DNA of 64,000 bases from an uncultured Eubacteriales bacterium (GCA_934433485.1 CAKRZR010000004.1:1-64000); one strand, 5' to 3'; shown: positions 33,146-42,126, numbered from the stretch's first letter. The notes: generated by a model not told the origin, from the letters alone. Numbers and translations: made by a program.

Positions 33146-34849
33146 ATGTATACGGTTTTCCTTGCCATTCTGAACCGGGCGTACACGGCAAGCGTGCTCA
33201 TCCTCATCGTATTCGTGCTCCGGCTTTTGCTGCGGCACTTCGACCGGATTCCGCGCTGGTGCTATCCGCTGTTCTGGACGATTGCAGCCGTCCGCCTTGT
33301 CATGCCGTTTTCGATCCCGTCGCCGCTGGGACTGCTGCCGCGTACACAGCTTGTGTATCCGGAGATCATACCGGATGCATATGCCTCGCATCCGACCGTT
33401 GGGTCGGTCACTCGCGCCATCCAACCGGTGGTAGACAGTATACTTACGCCTGGAAACGGGGACAGTGTAAATCCGATGTATGTTTTCACAAATGTCGCCG
33501 CGTGGATCTGGGCAGCGGGGGGCGTCGTGATGCTGTTATACCTTGCTGTATCGACAATTCGTATGCGCCGACTGCTGCGGGAAGCCGTGCCGTATCGGGA
33601 AAACATCTGGCTGTGCGACCACGTGCATACGCCGTTTCTCTTTGGCATTGTCCGACCGCGCATCTATCTGCCGTCCGCAATGGGTGTGGCGGAAAACGAC
33701 GATTCTACAGACACCGTAGAGGCTGTGATCCGACACGAAAAAGCGCACCTGTCCCGGTTTGACCATATCACCAAGCCTGCGGGCTTTCTCATTCTCGCCG
33801 TATACTGGTTCTGTCCGACCGTCTGGCTCGCGTATATTCTGTTCTGCCGCGACCTTGAATACGCCTGCGATGCGCGTGTGATCGCCGGACTGGATACAGA
33901 GGGACGCAAGAGCTATTCGAACGCGCTGCTGTCCTGCGCCACGGGGGAAAAGCTGCCCATTTGTCCGGTTGCATTTGGAGAAAACAGTGTGAAAGGCAGA
34001 ATCCGCGCGGTGTTGTCGTACAAAAAGCCGCCGTTCTGGTGCATTCTCGTCGTGATCGTGACCGCGATCGTCTTGGCTGTATGCTTCCTGACCAGTCCGC
34101 GTGAGGCGGCGGATCCGATTCCGAACGAAACAACGAACGAAACACAGAGTGAGCCAATGATCCATTTGACATTTGGCGAAGACGGTACACAGACCTTGTA
34201 CCCCACCAAATCCGGCGCCACGATCGTGGTCCGGAATAGGGAGGATGACGCGCCGGACGCGGAAGAACCATTCTACGAGGACGCGGATTTCGTGTATGTT
34301 TTCCCACAGATCATCAGCGACCGGATCACTGTTGCCTTATCGGGTGGCAGCTCTGTCGGTATCACAGAGGCGCTGCAGAAAGGGTATATCACGCTGGACG
34401 ATCTGACATGCACCGGAATCGCGTATAACAAAGTGGAAAAATCGCCGGAACAGAAGCTCGTGGATAAGCTCATATCCAGCATCCGCTGCGCTTATGGACA
34501 GATCACATTTTCGATTCCGGAATCTTCCGGAAAATGGAGTCTGTATATCGCCGGGGCGTATGTCATAGCCGATGGAGAGGTCACGGTCTCGGGTGCAGGG
34601 AACGCCGACGCGGGACAGTTTGTTATGAGCAGCCACTTTCTTGAGGATACAGTATGGGAAACCGGCAAATCCTATACCTTTGACTACGGTAAGGTGGACG
34701 GCACAGACGCGTGGTACCGCTCGCTGGATATGGATATCGTGTATGACGGCTATGAGCGCACTGTCTCTCTGACCGCGCTGTTCCCGGAAGCACTGACCGG
34801 CGGTGCGGAGAATGGCATGCCGGAGATGAACGTTGTACCGATTTCCTGA
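33146..34849 (+). CDS. M56/BlaR1-family membrane metalloprotease (second module)
   Basis: The 567-residue protein has four TM helices and HEKAH (H197-E198...H201) with the acidic ligand in CRDLEYACDARVI. Helix four (FWCILVVIVTAIVLAVCFL) is followed by a ~240-residue extracellular domain. This domain has beta-rich segments (GQITFSIPESSGKWSLYIAGAYVIADG) but no PBP motif. It is co-operonic with the repressor. The sensor differs in sequence and length from that of the 25696 protein, so the ligands likely differ. Confidence 0.9.
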   Translation: MYTVFLAILNRAYTASVLILIVFVLRLLLRHFDRIPRWCYPLFWTIAAVRLVMPFSIPSPLGLLPRTQLVYPEIIPDAYASHPTVGSVTRAIQPVVDSILTPGNGDSVNPMYVFTNVAAWIWAAGGVVMLLYLAVSTIRMRRLLREAVPYRENIWLCDHVHTPFLFGIVRPRIYLPSAMGVAENDDSTDTVEAVIRHEKAHLSRFDHITKPAGFLILAVYWFCPTVWLAYILFCRDLEYACDARVIAGLDTEGRKSYSNALLSCATGEKLPICPVAFGENSVKGRIRAVLSYKKPPFWCILVVIVTAIVLAVCFLTSPREAADPIPNETTNETQSEPMIHLTFGEDGTQTLYPTKSGATIVVRNREDDAPDAEEPFYEDADFVYVFPQIISDRITVALSGGSSVGITEALQKGYITLDDLTCTGIAYNKVEKSPEQKLVDKLISSIRCAYGQITFSIPESSGKWSLYIAGAYVIADGEVTVSGAGNADAGQFVMSSHFLEDTVWETGKSYTFDYGKVDGTDAWYRSLDMDIVYDGYERTVSLTALFPEALTGGAENGMPEMNVVPIS

Positions 34850-34865
34850 AAATCGCATACGGCAA

Positions 34866-34907
34866 AAAAAGAACCGAGATTCCAAAAAAGAAAATCGGTT
34901 CTTTTCC
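34866..34907. terminator. Terminator between M56 and CorB genes
   Basis: AAAGAACCGAGATT pairs with AAATCGGTTCTTTT around a purine-rich loop. It is A/T-rich on both sides and likely serves both convergent genes. Confidence 0.8.
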
Positions 34908-34928
34908 TTGTGTTGCGGTTAGGCAGGA

Positions 34929-36317
34929 CTATTCATCCTTGTCTTTATCCTTATCTTTGTTCTTTTCTTTCTCGCGTTCTTCGTCCTCATCTTCCGGCTC
35001 CGGACGATCCACCTTGACTGTCATCCGCGCGATCCGGTGATCCTTGATCTCGGTCACATGGATGTGCAGATTGTCGATGTCAATGTCAAATTCCGAGCCA
35101 TCATCGGGTACGCTGCCGTAGCTTGAGAATACGTAACCGCCCATCGTGTCGTATTTGTCGGTCGGCAAGGTTACGTCCAGTTCCTTTTCCACGTCCCCAA
35201 GCGGAGCCACACCGCGAACCTCCCAGAGATCCTCGCCGTCCTCGCGTTTTACGATATCCGGGATCGTCTCCTCCGCGTCGCTGTTGTCGTCCGTGAGATC
35301 ACCGACGAGCTGTTCGAGCAGGTCGTTCATCGTGACGATGCCGAGCACGCCGCCGTATTCATCAAGCACCACGGCAAAGTGATTCTTTGTGCTCTTCATC
35401 TGCCGGAACAAAACGTCCGCGTGAATGCCGCCAGGTACGAAATACGCCGGACGAACCGCTTCGTTCAGAATGACGTCTCTCGGTGCGCCGCGCAGACGGA
35501 AGTAATCCTTCATGCTGAGCACGCCGATCACGTCGTCGATGGATTCGCCGCAAACCGGGTACATGGAATGGCGCGTTTCGTGGATGGTGTCCTCCCACGT
35601 TTCGTCGTTGTCCTCCAGCCACAGCACAGCGACATCCGTTCGGTGCGTCGCAAATTCTTCAACGGTCAAATCATCGAACTCGAACACATTCTGGATCATT
35701 TCCTGCTCCTGCTCATCGATGACGCCTTTCTGGCTGCCTTCATCGACCATCAGGCGGATTTCCTCCTCGCTGACATGATCGTCATCTTCCTCCGGGTCAA
35801 TGCCGAGCATATGGAGCACCAGATTTGTGGACGCGGACAGGAGCCAGACGATCGGTGTGAATACCTTCGATACGCCGTAGAGCATGGGCGCCATGCCAAG
35901 CGCGAGTTGCTCGCTTTTCCGCATGGCAAGCCGTTTCGGAACCAGCTCGCCGAGTATCAGCGTGAAATATGAGAGAATGAGCGTTGTGAGCACCACCGCG
36001 ACTGTTTTGATCGTTTCATACGAGATCGGCATGCCGGTTTTGACAAGCCGATCTGCCAATCGGATGGCAAAATTGTCCGCCGCAAACGCACTTCCGAGAA
36101 AGCCGGAGAGCGTGATCGCGATCTGGATGGTGGAGAGGAATTTCGCGGGCTGCTCGGTGAGCTTGCGCAGCTTTTTCGCGCGCCGGTTGCCCGATTCCTC
36201 AAGCTTTGTGATTTTCGCTTCATTTACTGAGATAACCGCGATCTCCGCACAGGCGAACACGGCGTTCAGAAAGATCAGTATGCCCTGGAGAAGAAGCTGT
36301 CCCCATAAGGAACTCAT
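34929..36317 (-). CDS. CorB/CNNM-type membrane protein with CBS domains (hemolysin C family)
   Basis: The 462-residue protein has a DUF21 membrane domain with ~4 helices (AITLSGFLGSAFAADNF, LILSYFTLILGELVPKRLAM). A CBS pair (~200-330, PVCGESIDDVIGVLSMKDYF, AVVLDEYGGVLGIVTMNDLLEQLVGDL) is followed by a CorC_HlyC transporter-associated domain and a charged tail of (KD)n repeats ending KDKDKDKDE. Family members handle Mg2+ efflux or related divalent cations. AAGGAGG lies upstream of ATG 36317. It has an unusually long leader with an internal terminator, so it may be regulated by a metal or metabolite. Confidence 0.92.
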   Translation of the reverse strand: MSSLWGQLLLQGILIFLNAVFACAEIAVISVNEAKITKLEESGNRRAKKLRKLTEQPAKFLSTIQIAITLSGFLGSAFAADNFAIRLADRLVKTGMPISYETIKTVAVVLTTLILSYFTLILGELVPKRLAMRKSEQLALGMAPMLYGVSKVFTPIVWLLSASTNLVLHMLGIDPEEDDDHVSEEEIRLMVDEGSQKGVIDEQEQEMIQNVFEFDDLTVEEFATHRTDVAVLWLEDNDETWEDTIHETRHSMYPVCGESIDDVIGVLSMKDYFRLRGAPRDVILNEAVRPAYFVPGGIHADVLFRQMKSTKNHFAVVLDEYGGVLGIVTMNDLLEQLVGDLTDDNSDAEETIPDIVKREDGEDLWEVRGVAPLGDVEKELDVTLPTDKYDTMGGYVFSSYGSVPDDGSEFDIDIDNLHIHVTEIKDHRIARMTVKVDRPEPEDEDEEREKEKNKDKDKDKDE

Positions 36318-36611
36318 AATGGTGATTTTTCCTCCTTGGAATCGCGCCGGACTGCCTTTTTATCTGCCAGCGACAGAGCGGACGCCGGTTATAAGGGAGC
36401 ACGCATCGGAACGTGTCCCGGCAGAGGAAAAACATCAGGTCAAGAGCCGGAGAAACTGCAAAAAGGCATGCCGGCACCCTATGGGAGCGCGCAGTAATGC
36501 CTTACATGTTCGGGTTTCACAGGCGGCATGTGTGGGTGTCATGCGTGATCGGTTACAATCCGCGCCATCGCCGTCGTCCATAGTGACAATATCCTCCGTT
36601 TCAAAGTGATT
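36318..36611 (-). promoter_or_regulatory. About 290-nt leader with internal terminator (attenuator candidate)
   Basis: Transcription should begin near 36611. Within the leader, AAGGCAT (36497-36503) pairs with ATGCCTT next to T5 (36460-36469). An inner GCTCCC-ATA-GGGTGC stem completes a typical intrinsic terminator. It ends about 140 nt before the start codon. No known riboswitch core was recognised. The neighbouring gene type makes Mg2+ sensing plausible. Confidence 0.6.
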
Positions 36612-36617
36612 ATCGAT

Positions 36618-36646
36618 AGTATAGCACACGCACGGCGGAAAGTCAA
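36618..36646 (-). promoter_or_regulatory. Promoter of the CorB gene
   Basis: TTGACT (36641-36646), 17 bp and TATACT (36618-36623) on the minus strand. Confidence 0.8.
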
Positions 36647-36917
36647 TAGTGAAGTCGGAATTTTATGTGCAAAACAGCAAAAATACATCGACAGGATCGG
36701 CGGTGAAATCGAAAAATGGACAAAGTTCCGCGTATGCCGCCGAAGCACGCGTAAGTCTGACCATTCGCAGGAGATTCTGTCCTATACATTTTCAAAAAAT
36801 GGTATATCCCACGCGCACACTGTAAAAAATCACTAAACGATGTCAATTCGGATGTCGAAAATGAATGAAAGTACAATAAACATAAGAAAAGATAATGACA
36901 GCATAAGAAAACATGTC

Positions 36918-36946
36918 TTGACTTATGCACGAAAAGTGTATATAGT
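36918..36946 (+). promoter_or_regulatory. Promoter of the liv operon
   Basis: TTGACT (36918-36923), 17 bp and TATAGT (36941-36946). The rest of the 36647-36995 gap is AT-rich and holds no gene I can support. Confidence 0.7.
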
Positions 36947-36995
36947 TATAGCATACCGAAGCAAAACAATCCCGAAAAGAAGAAGGTATCGCATT

Positions 36996-38192
36996 ATGAA
37001 AATGAAGAAATTTGCATCCGCCGTACTCGCGACTTTGATGACAGCGTCCCTCGCGCTTTCGTTTACAGGCTGTTCCTCCTCGAAGAAGCCGGAGGGCACC
37101 ATCGGTATCGGCGGTATCGGTCCGACCACCGGCGACGCGGCAATCTATGGCGTGGCGGTCAAGAACGGCGCGGAAATCGCCGTCGAGGAAATCAACGCCT
37201 TAGGCGGTCTGCAGTTCTCTCTGAATTTCCAGGATGACGTACACGATGCGGAAAAATCCGTCAACGCGTACAATACATTGAAGGACTGGGGCATGCAGGT
37301 ACTCGTAGGCTCCGTTACGACCACGCCGTGTATCGCCGTAGCCAGCGAAGCGAACGCGGATCATATCTTTGAACTGACTCCCTCCGCATCCTCCACGGAC
37401 GTGCTCGGCGGATTCCCGGATGCGTCCGGCTCCGTGACCATCGCGCGCCGGGACAATGTGTTCCAGATGTGCTTTACCGACCCGAACCAGGGAACAGCTG
37501 CCGCGGAATACATCAACGAGCAGCATCTCGGCGATAAGATTGCAGTGATCTACAACAGCTCCGATGTATATTCGAAAGGAATTTACGAAAAGTTCATCGC
37601 AAAGGCGGAAGAGCTTGGTATGAACGTTGTAAGCGTCACGAGCTTTACAAACGACACGGCGACCGACTTTACCGTACAGATCGGCGACGCGAAATCGAAT
37701 GACGCAGATCTCATCTTCCTTCCTATTTATTATACACCGGCTTCTCTGATCTTCAAGCAGGCGGATTCCATCGGCTACGCACCGAAGTATTTCGGCGTGG
37801 ACGGCATGGACGGTATCCTGACGCTGAAAGGCTTTGACACCTCTCTCGCGGAAGGCGTTATGCTGCTGACCCCGTTCGTAGCAGACGCTGCTGACGCGAA
37901 AACCCAGAGCTTTGTTGCCAAGTACAAGGAAAAGTTCGGCGAGACCCCGACGCAGTTCGCGGCAGACGGCTATGACTGTGTGTACGCTATCTATGAAGCC
38001 TGCCAGAAATCCGGCGTGACGGCGGATATGGATGCGCAGACAATCTGCGACAAGCTCATCGCGGAATTTACCGATCCGAGCTTCACCATCGATGGTCTGA
38101 CCGGTGAAGGCATGACATGGTCCGCAACAGGCGAGGTTTCCAAGGCACCGAAGGGCATGGTCATCAAGGATGGCGTGTACGTCGGTATGTAA
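36996..38192 (+). CDS. livK: Branched-chain amino-acid ABC transporter, substrate-binding lipoprotein
   Basis: The 398-residue protein has a lipoprotein signal (MKMKKFASAVLATLMTASLALSFTGC) and the LivK/LivJ fold: GIGGIGPTTGDAAIYGVAVKNGAEIAVEEINALGG. It continues with IAVIYNSSDVYSKGIYEKF and a C-terminal hinge. It captures leucine, isoleucine, valine or related amino acids outside the cell. GAAGAAGG sits before ATG 36996; upstream in-frame codons precede the promoter start. It heads livKHMGF; a 7-bp hairpin follows and may help give excess binding protein. Confidence 0.92.
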   Translation: MKMKKFASAVLATLMTASLALSFTGCSSSKKPEGTIGIGGIGPTTGDAAIYGVAVKNGAEIAVEEINALGGLQFSLNFQDDVHDAEKSVNAYNTLKDWGMQVLVGSVTTTPCIAVASEANADHIFELTPSASSTDVLGGFPDASGSVTIARRDNVFQMCFTDPNQGTAAAEYINEQHLGDKIAVIYNSSDVYSKGIYEKFIAKAEELGMNVVSVTSFTNDTATDFTVQIGDAKSNDADLIFLPIYYTPASLIFKQADSIGYAPKYFGVDGMDGILTLKGFDTSLAEGVMLLTPFVADAADAKTQSFVAKYKEKFGETPTQFAADGYDCVYAIYEACQKSGVTADMDAQTICDKLIAEFTDPSFTIDGLTGEGMTWSATGEVSKAPKGMVIKDGVYVGM

Positions 38193-38219
38193 TCGAATAA
38201 ACGTCTAATGAAAACGGTT

Positions 38220-38253
38220 GCGGGGAAGAGCTTGCAGTGAAGTTCGTCCCCGC
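38220..38253 (+). other. Hairpin between livK and livH
   Basis: GCGGGGA (38220-38226) pairs with TCCCCGC (38247-38253). There is no U-tract. Such structures often stabilise the upstream mRNA or lower downstream expression. Confidence 0.5.
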
Positions 38254-38261
38254 GATCTGTT

Positions 38262-39161
38262 ATGAGAAAGGGAAAAATCGTGGGTTTTCTGGGCAATCTC
38301 ATAAGTGGTATCAGCTTAGGCAGCGTGTATGCCATTATCGCGCTCGGCTATACCATGGTATACGGCATTGCGAAAATGCTGAACTTTGCGCACGGCGACG
38401 TCATCATGATCGGCGCGTACATCTCATTCTGCGTCACCACCAACCTCGGACTGCCGCCGATTCTGTCTGTACTCGCGGCGATCGTGGTCTGTACCATTCT
38501 CGGCATCGCGATTGAGCGGTTGGCATACAAACCATTACGCGGCGCACCATCTCTCGCTGTACTGATTACAGCCATCGGCGTGAGCTATTTTCTGCAAAAC
38601 TGCGCACTTCTCATCTGGGGCAGCGCAACCAAATCCTTTACATCAGTGGTGACATTTCCGTCCGTGAAGCTGTTTGACGGCGCACTGGTCATCACTTCGG
38701 AGGCAATTGTCACCATCGCGGCTTGCGTGGTTATCATGGTCGCGCTGACCTTGTTCACCAGCTACAGCAAGATGGGAAAGGCAATGCGTGCGGTTTCGGA
38801 GGACAAAGGCGCCGCGCAGCTCATGGGCATCAATGTCAACACTACCATCTCTGTCACGTTCGCCATCGGCAGCGCACTGGCGGCGATCGCGGGGGTGCTT
38901 CTGTGCTCCGCATATCCGGTGCTGCTTCCGACGACGGGATCCATGCCCGGTATCAAGGCGTTCACAGCGGCAGTGTTCGGCGGGATCGGCTCCATTCCGG
39001 GCGCCATGGTCGGCGGAATCCTTCTCGGCATCATCGAGATCTTCTCCAGTGCCTATATCTCCACAGAGCTTGCCAACGCCATTGTGTTCAGCGTGCTTAT
39101 CATCGTGCTCCTTGTGAAGCCGACCGGACTTCTTGGAAAGAAAATCAGTGAAAAGGTCTGA
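38262..39161 (+). CDS. livH: Branched-chain amino-acid ABC permease LivH
   Basis: The 299-residue protein has eight helices and the LivH signature MVYGIAKMLNFAHGDVIMIGAY, with YAIIALGYTM at the start and the EAA-like SYSKMGKAMRAVSEDKGAAQLMGI. ATG 38262 has no good site, while GTG 38280 has AAAGGG seven bases away, so the true start may be GTG 38280. It forms the membrane channel with LivM. No other oddities. Confidence 0.92.
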   Translation: MRKGKIVGFLGNLISGISLGSVYAIIALGYTMVYGIAKMLNFAHGDVIMIGAYISFCVTTNLGLPPILSVLAAIVVCTILGIAIERLAYKPLRGAPSLAVLITAIGVSYFLQNCALLIWGSATKSFTSVVTFPSVKLFDGALVITSEAIVTIAACVVIMVALTLFTSYSKMGKAMRAVSEDKGAAQLMGINVNTTISVTFAIGSALAAIAGVLLCSAYPVLLPTTGSMPGIKAFTAAVFGGIGSIPGAMVGGILLGIIEIFSSAYISTELANAIVFSVLIIVLLVKPTGLLGKKISEKV

Positions 39162-39175
39162 TTGGAGGGATATAA

Positions 39176-40261
39176 ATGAACAAAACGAAACAGAATAGGC
39201 TCTCTCCACAGACCAGAAGCGACTTTATCACCTATGGCATCGTGCTCGTTGCGTTTCTTTTGCTGCAGCCAATGAAAATGGCGGGACTGCTGTCAAGCTC
39301 TCTGTCGGGGCTGCTCGTGCCGATCTGCGCCTACGTTGTAATGGCGATTTCCTTGAATCTGACCGTCGGCGTGCTGGGTGAGCTCAGTCTGGGACACGCG
39401 GGATTTATGAGTGTCGGCGCGTTCTCCGGTGTGGTTGCCGCCGCTATGATGGAATCTACCGTTTCAAGTGCGCCGCTGCGCCTGTTTTTAGCCATCGTAA
39501 TCGGCGGACTGATCGCAGGGGTCGCGGGCTTCGTCATCGGCATTCCCGTGCTTCGACTGCGCGGTGACTATCTTGCCATCGTGACCTTGGCGTTTGGTGA
39601 GATCATCAAGAACATCATCAACTGTCTGTACGTCGGTTTTGACAGCCAAGGACTGCACATCGGTATGCAGGACAGCGTGTCCCTCGGTATGGAACAGGGT
39701 GGACGCGTGCTCATCAACGGGCCGGTCGGCGCGGTAGGAGTTGCCAAGCTGTCCTCCTTTACCGCCGGATTTTTGCTGATTCTCTTTTCTCTGGTGGTCG
39801 TACTGAACATGAAGCGCAGCCGTACCGGACGTGCCATCATGGCGGTGCGCGACAACCGGATCGCTGCGGAGTCAGTCGGTATTCCGATCACACGTTATAA
39901 AATGACGGCGTTTATCACATCGGCGATTCTCGCAGGCATGGCAGGCGTGCTCTTCGCTATGAACTATACCTCTCTCATCGCCAGCAAATTTGACTTCAAC
40001 ACCTCGATCCTTGTGCTTGTGTTCGTCGTTCTCGGCGGTATGGGCAACATCCGCGGTTCCATCATCGCAACCGTGGTTCTCTACATTCTGCCGGAGATGC
40101 TGCGCGGACTGGACGATTTCCGCATGCTCATCTACGCCATCGTCCTCATCGCCGTCATGCTCATCACCAACAGCGACCGTGTGCGGCAGCTGCGCGATAA
40201 ATTCCTGGCAAAGCGGCAGAGTCAGAGAGAAAAAGCAGAGAAGGGAGGCAGAACGGCATGA
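39176..40261 (+). CDS. livM: Branched-chain amino-acid ABC permease LivM
   Basis: The 361-residue permease has an extra N-terminal part and the LivM loop FEIIKNIINCLYVGFDSQGLHIGMQD-like segment (given only in part), with GLSLGHAGFMSVGAF as LGELSLGHAGFMSVGAF. The EAA-like loop SRTGRAIMAVRDNRIAAESVGI contacts the ATPases. TTGGAGGG precedes ATG 39176. Its stop overlaps the livG start (ATGA). Confidence 0.92.
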   Translation: MNKTKQNRLSPQTRSDFITYGIVLVAFLLLQPMKMAGLLSSSLSGLLVPICAYVVMAISLNLTVGVLGELSLGHAGFMSVGAFSGVVAAAMMESTVSSAPLRLFLAIVIGGLIAGVAGFVIGIPVLRLRGDYLAIVTLAFGEIIKNIINCLYVGFDSQGLHIGMQDSVSLGMEQGGRVLINGPVGAVGVAKLSSFTAGFLLILFSLVVVLNMKRSRTGRAIMAVRDNRIAAESVGIPITRYKMTAFITSAILAGMAGVLFAMNYTSLIASKFDFNTSILVLVFVVLGGMGNIRGSIIATVVLYILPEMLRGLDDFRMLIYAIVLIAVMLITNSDRVRQLRDKFLAKRQSQREKAEKGGRTA

Positions 40262-41094
40262 GCAACATGGTACCACTGCCCAGCAAGGGTATGATCCCGG
40301 AGCGAGACATCGATAAGAACCCCGTACTCGAAACGCATCATCTCGGCATTGACTTCGGTGGTCTGACCGCCGTGGATGAGTTTGAAATGACCATAGGAAA
40401 AACGGAGATCGCCGGACTGATCGGTCCGAATGGCGCGGGCAAAACAACTGTTTTCAATCTGCTCACCAAGGTATATCAGCCCACGCGCGGCACGATTCTC
40501 TTAAACGGCAAGGATACGACAGGCATGGACACCGCTGGAATCAACCGTGCCGGGATCGCCAGAACATTCCAGAATATCCGCCTGTTCGCGAACCAGACTG
40601 TAGAGGACAACGTGAAAATCGGACTTCACAACCGCATGAAAACGGGACTGTTCTCCGACCTTTTCCGTCTCCCGGCATATTGGCGCGAGGAGAAAAAGGC
40701 GCATGAGACCGCACTGGATCTGCTCTCCATCTTCGATATGCAGGATCTCGCGGAGCATCAGGCTGGTTCGCTGCCGTACGGTGCCCAGAGACGGCTGGAA
40801 ATCGTTCGTGCGCTTGCTACCGATCCGTGTCTCCTGCTGCTCGATGAACCGGCGGCCGGCATGAATCCCTCGGAAACCGCGGAGCTGATGGAAAACATCC
40901 GCAAGATCCGCGATACGTTCCAGATCGCCGTGCTGCTCATTGAGCACGATATGAACCTGGTCATGGGCATCTGCGAGGGCATTGTCGTGCTGAACTACGG
41001 CAAAATCATTGCAAAAGGCACGCCGCAGGCGATCCAGTCGAATCCGGTCGTCATAGAGGCATATCTCGGCAAAAAGAAGGAGGCGGAGGCATGA
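40258..41094 (+). CDS. livG: Branched-chain amino-acid ABC ATPase LivG
   Basis: The 278-residue ATPase has Walker A GPNGAGKTTVF, Q-loop RTFQNIRLF, the LivG variant signature LPYGAQRRLEIVRAL, Walker B CLLLLDEPAAGMN and H-loop LLIEHDMNLV. The LPYGxQR form replaces LSGGQ and is normal for LivG. It overlaps livM and livF by 4 bp each, so the three are translationally coupled. Confidence 0.93.
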   Translation: MSNMVPLPSKGMIPERDIDKNPVLETHHLGIDFGGLTAVDEFEMTIGKTEIAGLIGPNGAGKTTVFNLLTKVYQPTRGTILLNGKDTTGMDTAGINRAGIARTFQNIRLFANQTVEDNVKIGLHNRMKTGLFSDLFRLPAYWREEKKAHETALDLLSIFDMQDLAEHQAGSLPYGAQRRLEIVRALATDPCLLLLDEPAAGMNPSETAELMENIRKIRDTFQIAVLLIEHDMNLVMGICEGIVVLNYGKIIAKGTPQAIQSNPVVIEAYLGKKKEAEA

Positions 41095-41801
41095 GTACAT
41101 TTCTGAACGTGGAAAATATAGAGGTGTACTACGGCGCGATCCATGCCATCCGCGGCGTATCCTTCCACGTCAACGAGGGCGAGGTCGTGACCCTGATCGG
41201 CGCGAACGGCGCTGGTAAATCGACGATCCTGAAAACCGTATCGGGACTGCTCCGACCAAAATCCGGCTCGATCTCCTTTGACGGCACAGACATCACGCAG
41301 ATCCCGCCGCACAAGCTGATTCCGATGGGACTCGCGCACGTGCCGGAGGGAAGACGGATTTTCCAGCAGATGACGGTGGAGGAAAATCTCGAAATGGGTG
41401 CGTTCACACAGCCGAAAGCGGGTGTGCCGGCGGATTTGGAAAAGGTATTTGAACTGTTTCCGCGCTTGAAGGAACGGCACCATCAGATCGCGGGAACCCT
41501 CTCCGGCGGCGAACAGCAGATGCTCGCGATGGGTCGTGCGCTGATGAGCCATCCAAAGCTGCTCATGCTCGACGAGCCGTCAATGGGTCTGGCGCCCATT
41601 CTTGTGGAGCAGATTTTTGAGATCATCCGCTCTCTACACCGCACCGGAACGACGATTTTGCTGGTGGAACAGAACGCGCAGATGGCTCTTTCCGTAGCGG
41701 ATCGCGCATATGTTCTTGAAACCGGAGAGATCACCTTGACCGGCACCGGAGACGAGCTCATCCACAGCGATGACATCCGCAAGGCATACTTGGGCGGTTG
41801 A
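41091..41801 (+). CDS. livF: Branched-chain amino-acid ABC ATPase LivF
   Basis: The 236-residue ATPase has Walker A GANGAGKSTILK, the LivF motif HVPEGRRIFQQMTVEENL, signature LSGGEQQMLAMGRAL, Walker B KLLMLDEPSMGLAP and H-loop LLVEQNAQMAL. It ends the five-gene operon; no clear terminator follows before the tRNA promoter. Together with LivG it powers amino-acid uptake. Confidence 0.93.
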   Translation: MSTFLNVENIEVYYGAIHAIRGVSFHVNEGEVVTLIGANGAGKSTILKTVSGLLRPKSGSISFDGTDITQIPPHKLIPMGLAHVPEGRRIFQQMTVEENLEMGAFTQPKAGVPADLEKVFELFPRLKERHHQIAGTLSGGEQQMLAMGRALMSHPKLLMLDEPSMGLAPILVEQIFEIIRSLHRTGTTILLVEQNAQMALSVADRAYVLETGEITLTGTGDELIHSDDIRKAYLGG

Positions 41802-41870
41802 GGAATGCTGACGGAAGGCTGCGTTATGCAGCGCGTCCCTAAAAAATCTCGCAAAAAATCAAAAAAACTC

Positions 41871-41899
41871 TTGACAAATCTGCGAGAATGTAGTATACT
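41871..41899 (+). promoter_or_regulatory. Promoter of tRNA-Thr
   Basis: TTGACA (41871-41876), 17 bp and TATACT (41894-41899). The transcript starts near 41906, so it opens with the CTACAGGTTC arm. Confidence 0.88.
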
Positions 41900-41906
41900 A
41901 TAAAAG

Positions 41907-42014
41907 CTACAGGTTCTGGAGATGCTAGTATGGCTCAGTTGGTAGAGCAGTTGATTCGTAATCAACAGGTCGCCGGTTCGAGTCCGGCTACTAGCTTGGA
42001 ACCTGTAGTTTTTT
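41907..42014 (+). other. Complementary flanks enclosing the tRNA, followed by T6
   Basis: CTACAGGTTC (41907-41916) and GAACCTGTAG (41999-42008) are exact complements immediately outside the tRNA, and T6 follows at 42009-42014. The precursor ends can pair, stacking on the acceptor stem and forming an intrinsic terminator. Confidence 0.75.
41924..41996 (+). tRNA. tRNA-Thr, anticodon CGT
   Basis: A full cloverleaf can be drawn: acceptor arms GCTAGTA (41924-41930) and TACTAGC, D-arm GCTC-AGTTGGTA-GAGC, anticodon arm GTTGA-TTCGTAA-TCAAC with anticodon CGT (codon ACG), variable loop AGGTC and T-arm GCCGG-TTCGAGT-CCGGC. The discriminator base is T. CCA is not encoded. It has its own promoter. Confidence 0.96.
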
Positions 42015-42061
42015 CATGCAAAAAGCAAACACTGCCACGGGGATCCAGAACGAAAAGAAAA

Positions 42062-42098
42062 GGCGCGGATAAGCTCTCACTTCCGGGGTATCCGCGCC
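42062..42098 (-). terminator. Terminator of the GH38 gene
   Basis: GGCGCGGATA (42062-42071) pairs with TATCCGCGCC (42089-42098). The T-rich TTTTCTTTTCG tail lies on the minus strand. Confidence 0.85.
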
Positions 42099-42126
42099 AT
42101 ATTCATTTTTGGGGAAGAGAATGTGC

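Noticed and set aside
36318..36611. M-box magnesium riboswitch in the CorB leader
   Set aside because: The conserved M-box core (GGUGAGGCUCCU, CUGCUGCCC, GACGCC) is not present, so only an unassigned attenuator is claimed.
41924..41996. tRNA-Thr as an attachment site of an integrated element
   Set aside because: No integrase, no direct repeat of the tRNA 3' end and no mobile genes lie nearby.
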